A stretch of DNA of 64,000 nucleotides from Sipunculus nudus. Its lineage: Eukaryota > Annelida > Sipuncula > Golfingiida > Sipunculidae. Within the stretch, counting starts at the first letter, position 1, and each line of letters starts with the position of its first letter. The DNA is taken from NCBI GenBank assembly GCA_026874595.1, contig CM049313.1, positions 55,782,159-55,846,158 of the forward strand, written 5' to 3'. A program made the position numbers and the translations under genes. Under the pieces are notes generated by a model. The model did not search any database. It was not told the DNA's origin and saw nothing but the letters and a program-made list of their open reading frames with translations. This document shows, piece by piece, positions 63,401 through 64,000 of the stretch.

Positions 63401-63544
63401 TTGGCTGAACTTGAGAAAAGATGAGATTAACAGACCAATTACTCTCTTTAGCAAATCAAATTCCTTGATGTTTCCCTGATTCCAGATATGTTTCTTTAGA
63501 AGACCTTTTTCTGGAATTTCCTTTTCCCTGTTGGATAAAGGGAA
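57431..63544. other. Intron, no gene seen
   Basis: About 6 kb of AT-rich intron. It contains an (AT)n/(GTAT)n microsatellite at about 61258-61312. A short fragment at about 61130-61220 (CAGGGTCAAGATCACAAATG, GACATCTTGGTGGAGACAAT) resembles the 147-bp core of 38753-40260. Nothing else is supported. Confidence 0.5.
61258..61312. repeat. AT-rich microsatellite
   Basis: Alternating AT with interspersed GTAT. Confidence 0.9.
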
Positions 63545-63690
63545 ACTCATTTTTCTTACTGAAATCAGGATGGCTGTGAATTAATTCTCTATTTAACCTG
63601 GTATAATTACGGACTCTTATCAACATTTATCCTGAATTTTGGGTTTAGGATGAATCAGACAGAAATTGTACTTACCTGGCTGGCTCATTT
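63545..63690 (-). repeat. Tandem duplicate of the PH-exon donor region (decoy 5' splice site)
   Basis: This segment is a diverged copy of 63691-63830. Shared phrases on the plus strand are GGATGGCT, TCTTATCAA versus TCTATCAAG, TTATCC, TTTGGGTTTA versus TTTGGTTTAT, and GTACTTACCTGGCTGGCT versus GTACTTACCTGGCTTGCT. The duplicate includes the last ten exon bases and GTAAGTAC, placing a second strong donor (GT at 63675-63674) 142 bases into the intron. Use of it would read AGG then TAA, an immediate stop. Confidence 0.8.
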
Positions 63691-63817
63691 TTCTATTTTT
63701 TTCTGATTTCTTGGATGGCTTTAAATCCTCTAATTAATCTGGTAAATTCATTGTCTTCTATCAAGAATTATCCCAAATTTTTTGGTTTATGGTGGTTCTG
63801 ATAAAAACTGTACTTAC

Positions 63818-63924
63818 CTGGCTTGCTGTATGGCATCGATCCAGTTAGAACATTCTGACTCTGTATCAGCTTTCAGATCGTACTGTCTCTGTCCCTCCTT
63901 GCGGTAGTAGATGGCAAAGCAATA
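63818..63924 (-). CDS. RASGRF: Ras-GRF exon: C-terminal part of first PH domain
   Basis: This 107-base exon encodes 35 codons plus two bases, starting YCFAIYYRKEG and ending NWIDAIQQA. It corresponds to the last beta strands and C-terminal helix of the N-terminal PH domain. The tryptophan in NWIDAI is the near-invariant PH-helix Trp. Vertebrate RASGRF1 has WVAAIAHAS at the same place. In the family this PH domain works with the coiled coil and IQ motif in membrane and calmodulin-dependent targeting. The acceptor on the minus strand is a CAG ending at 63925, and the donor is GTAAGT starting at 63817. The exon ends in phase 2 (AG), and the first base of the next coding exon completes AGC (Ser). 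The preceding exon is outside the window. A duplicated donor lies 142 bases further into the intron. Confidence 0.88.
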
Positions 63925-64000
63925 CTGCAATGACAAGTATACCCAATTTCAATACCAGGAAATTTAAACACCTATTTCTCATAGTACTTAATTTGTTTAG

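Larger units (their letters stand above)
660..63924 (-). other. RASGRF: Ras-GRF-like gene, internal part (4 exons, 3 introns)
   Basis: This is the span of the only protein-coding gene supported here. Ras-GRF proteins are calcium/calmodulin-responsive exchange factors that activate Ras through a C-terminal CDC25 domain and Rac-type GTPases through a DH-PH module. Exons lie at 63924-63818, 13840-13693, 13050-12970 and 913-660. Every visible junction has GT donor and AG acceptor, and codon phases agree (2/2, 0/0, 0/0). The 590 coding bases give about 196 residues, in the family order: end of PH1, coiled coil, acidic/basic linker, IQ motif, start of DH. The start codon and first part of PH1 lie above 64000. 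The rest of DH, the second PH, REM and CDC25 would lie below position 1. I cannot assign it to RASGRF1 or RASGRF2. Invertebrates usually have a single gene related to both. Confidence 0.9.

Noticed and set aside
1..64000. CRISPR arrays, bacterial insertion sequences, prophage or operons
   Set aside because: The tandem repeats lack the short direct-repeat/unique-spacer layout, and the gene has spliced exons, so the window is eukaryotic.

Overview
The window looks like one stretch of a metazoan chromosome, most likely from a bivalve mollusc. It is AT-rich, and its coding sequence consists of short exons bounded by GT/AG splice sites. I found no bacterial operons, rRNA genes or CRISPR arrays. 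The bivalve assignment is an inference from many elements built as inverted-repeat end, tandem core repeats, ACGG/ACAG microsatellite and short 3' tail, the layout published for bivalve 'pearl' / Helentron-associated elements.

One protein-coding gene is supported: a Ras-GRF-type guanine nucleotide exchange factor on the minus strand, with its exons running from high to low coordinates. Four exons are resolved to the base: end of the first PH domain (63818-63924), coiled coil (13693-13840), linker (12970-13050), and IQ motif plus start of the DH domain (660-913). They join in phase into about 196 residues that align with vertebrate RASGRF1/2 without a gap at the first junction. The gene continues past both window edges. 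Its introns here are 49,977, 642 and 12,056 bp, so almost the whole window is intron.

Roughly a third of the window (about 22 kb) is non-coding transposable-element sequence in at least four families, each defined by its own matching end motifs. Family 1 (CTCAGCTGACT ends): 1-318, about 4690-5978, 6744-10233, 18194-20819, 37964-41654, 48838-50733. Family 2 (GCGAACCTGTG ends): 15438-18043, 21362-24341, 47572-51884. Family 3 (AGCCCTCAGCC ends): 4861-5597. Family 4 (GTATCTGCCAAAA ends): 6926-8545, 33537-34132 and a 3' fragment near 3690-3962. Three nested insertions are visible, two with unoccupied counterparts in this same window. Three of the families share the palindrome GGTGGCGCCACC in otherwise different core repeats.

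Other content: a four-unit, about 275-bp tandem array with tRNA-like Pol III boxes on the minus strand (31577-32510), followed directly by a 95-bp tandem array; a decayed LINE reverse-transcriptase fragment (52910-53435, minus); a 24-bp minisatellite (57120-57430); a 64-bp tandem repeat (52413-52600); a row of RFX X-box-like motifs (27183-27284); a two-copy dispersed repeat (3365-3545 and 29480-29670); and a tandem duplication that copied the 5' splice site of the PH exon (63545-63690). The remaining stretches are AT-rich intron in which I see no supported gene.
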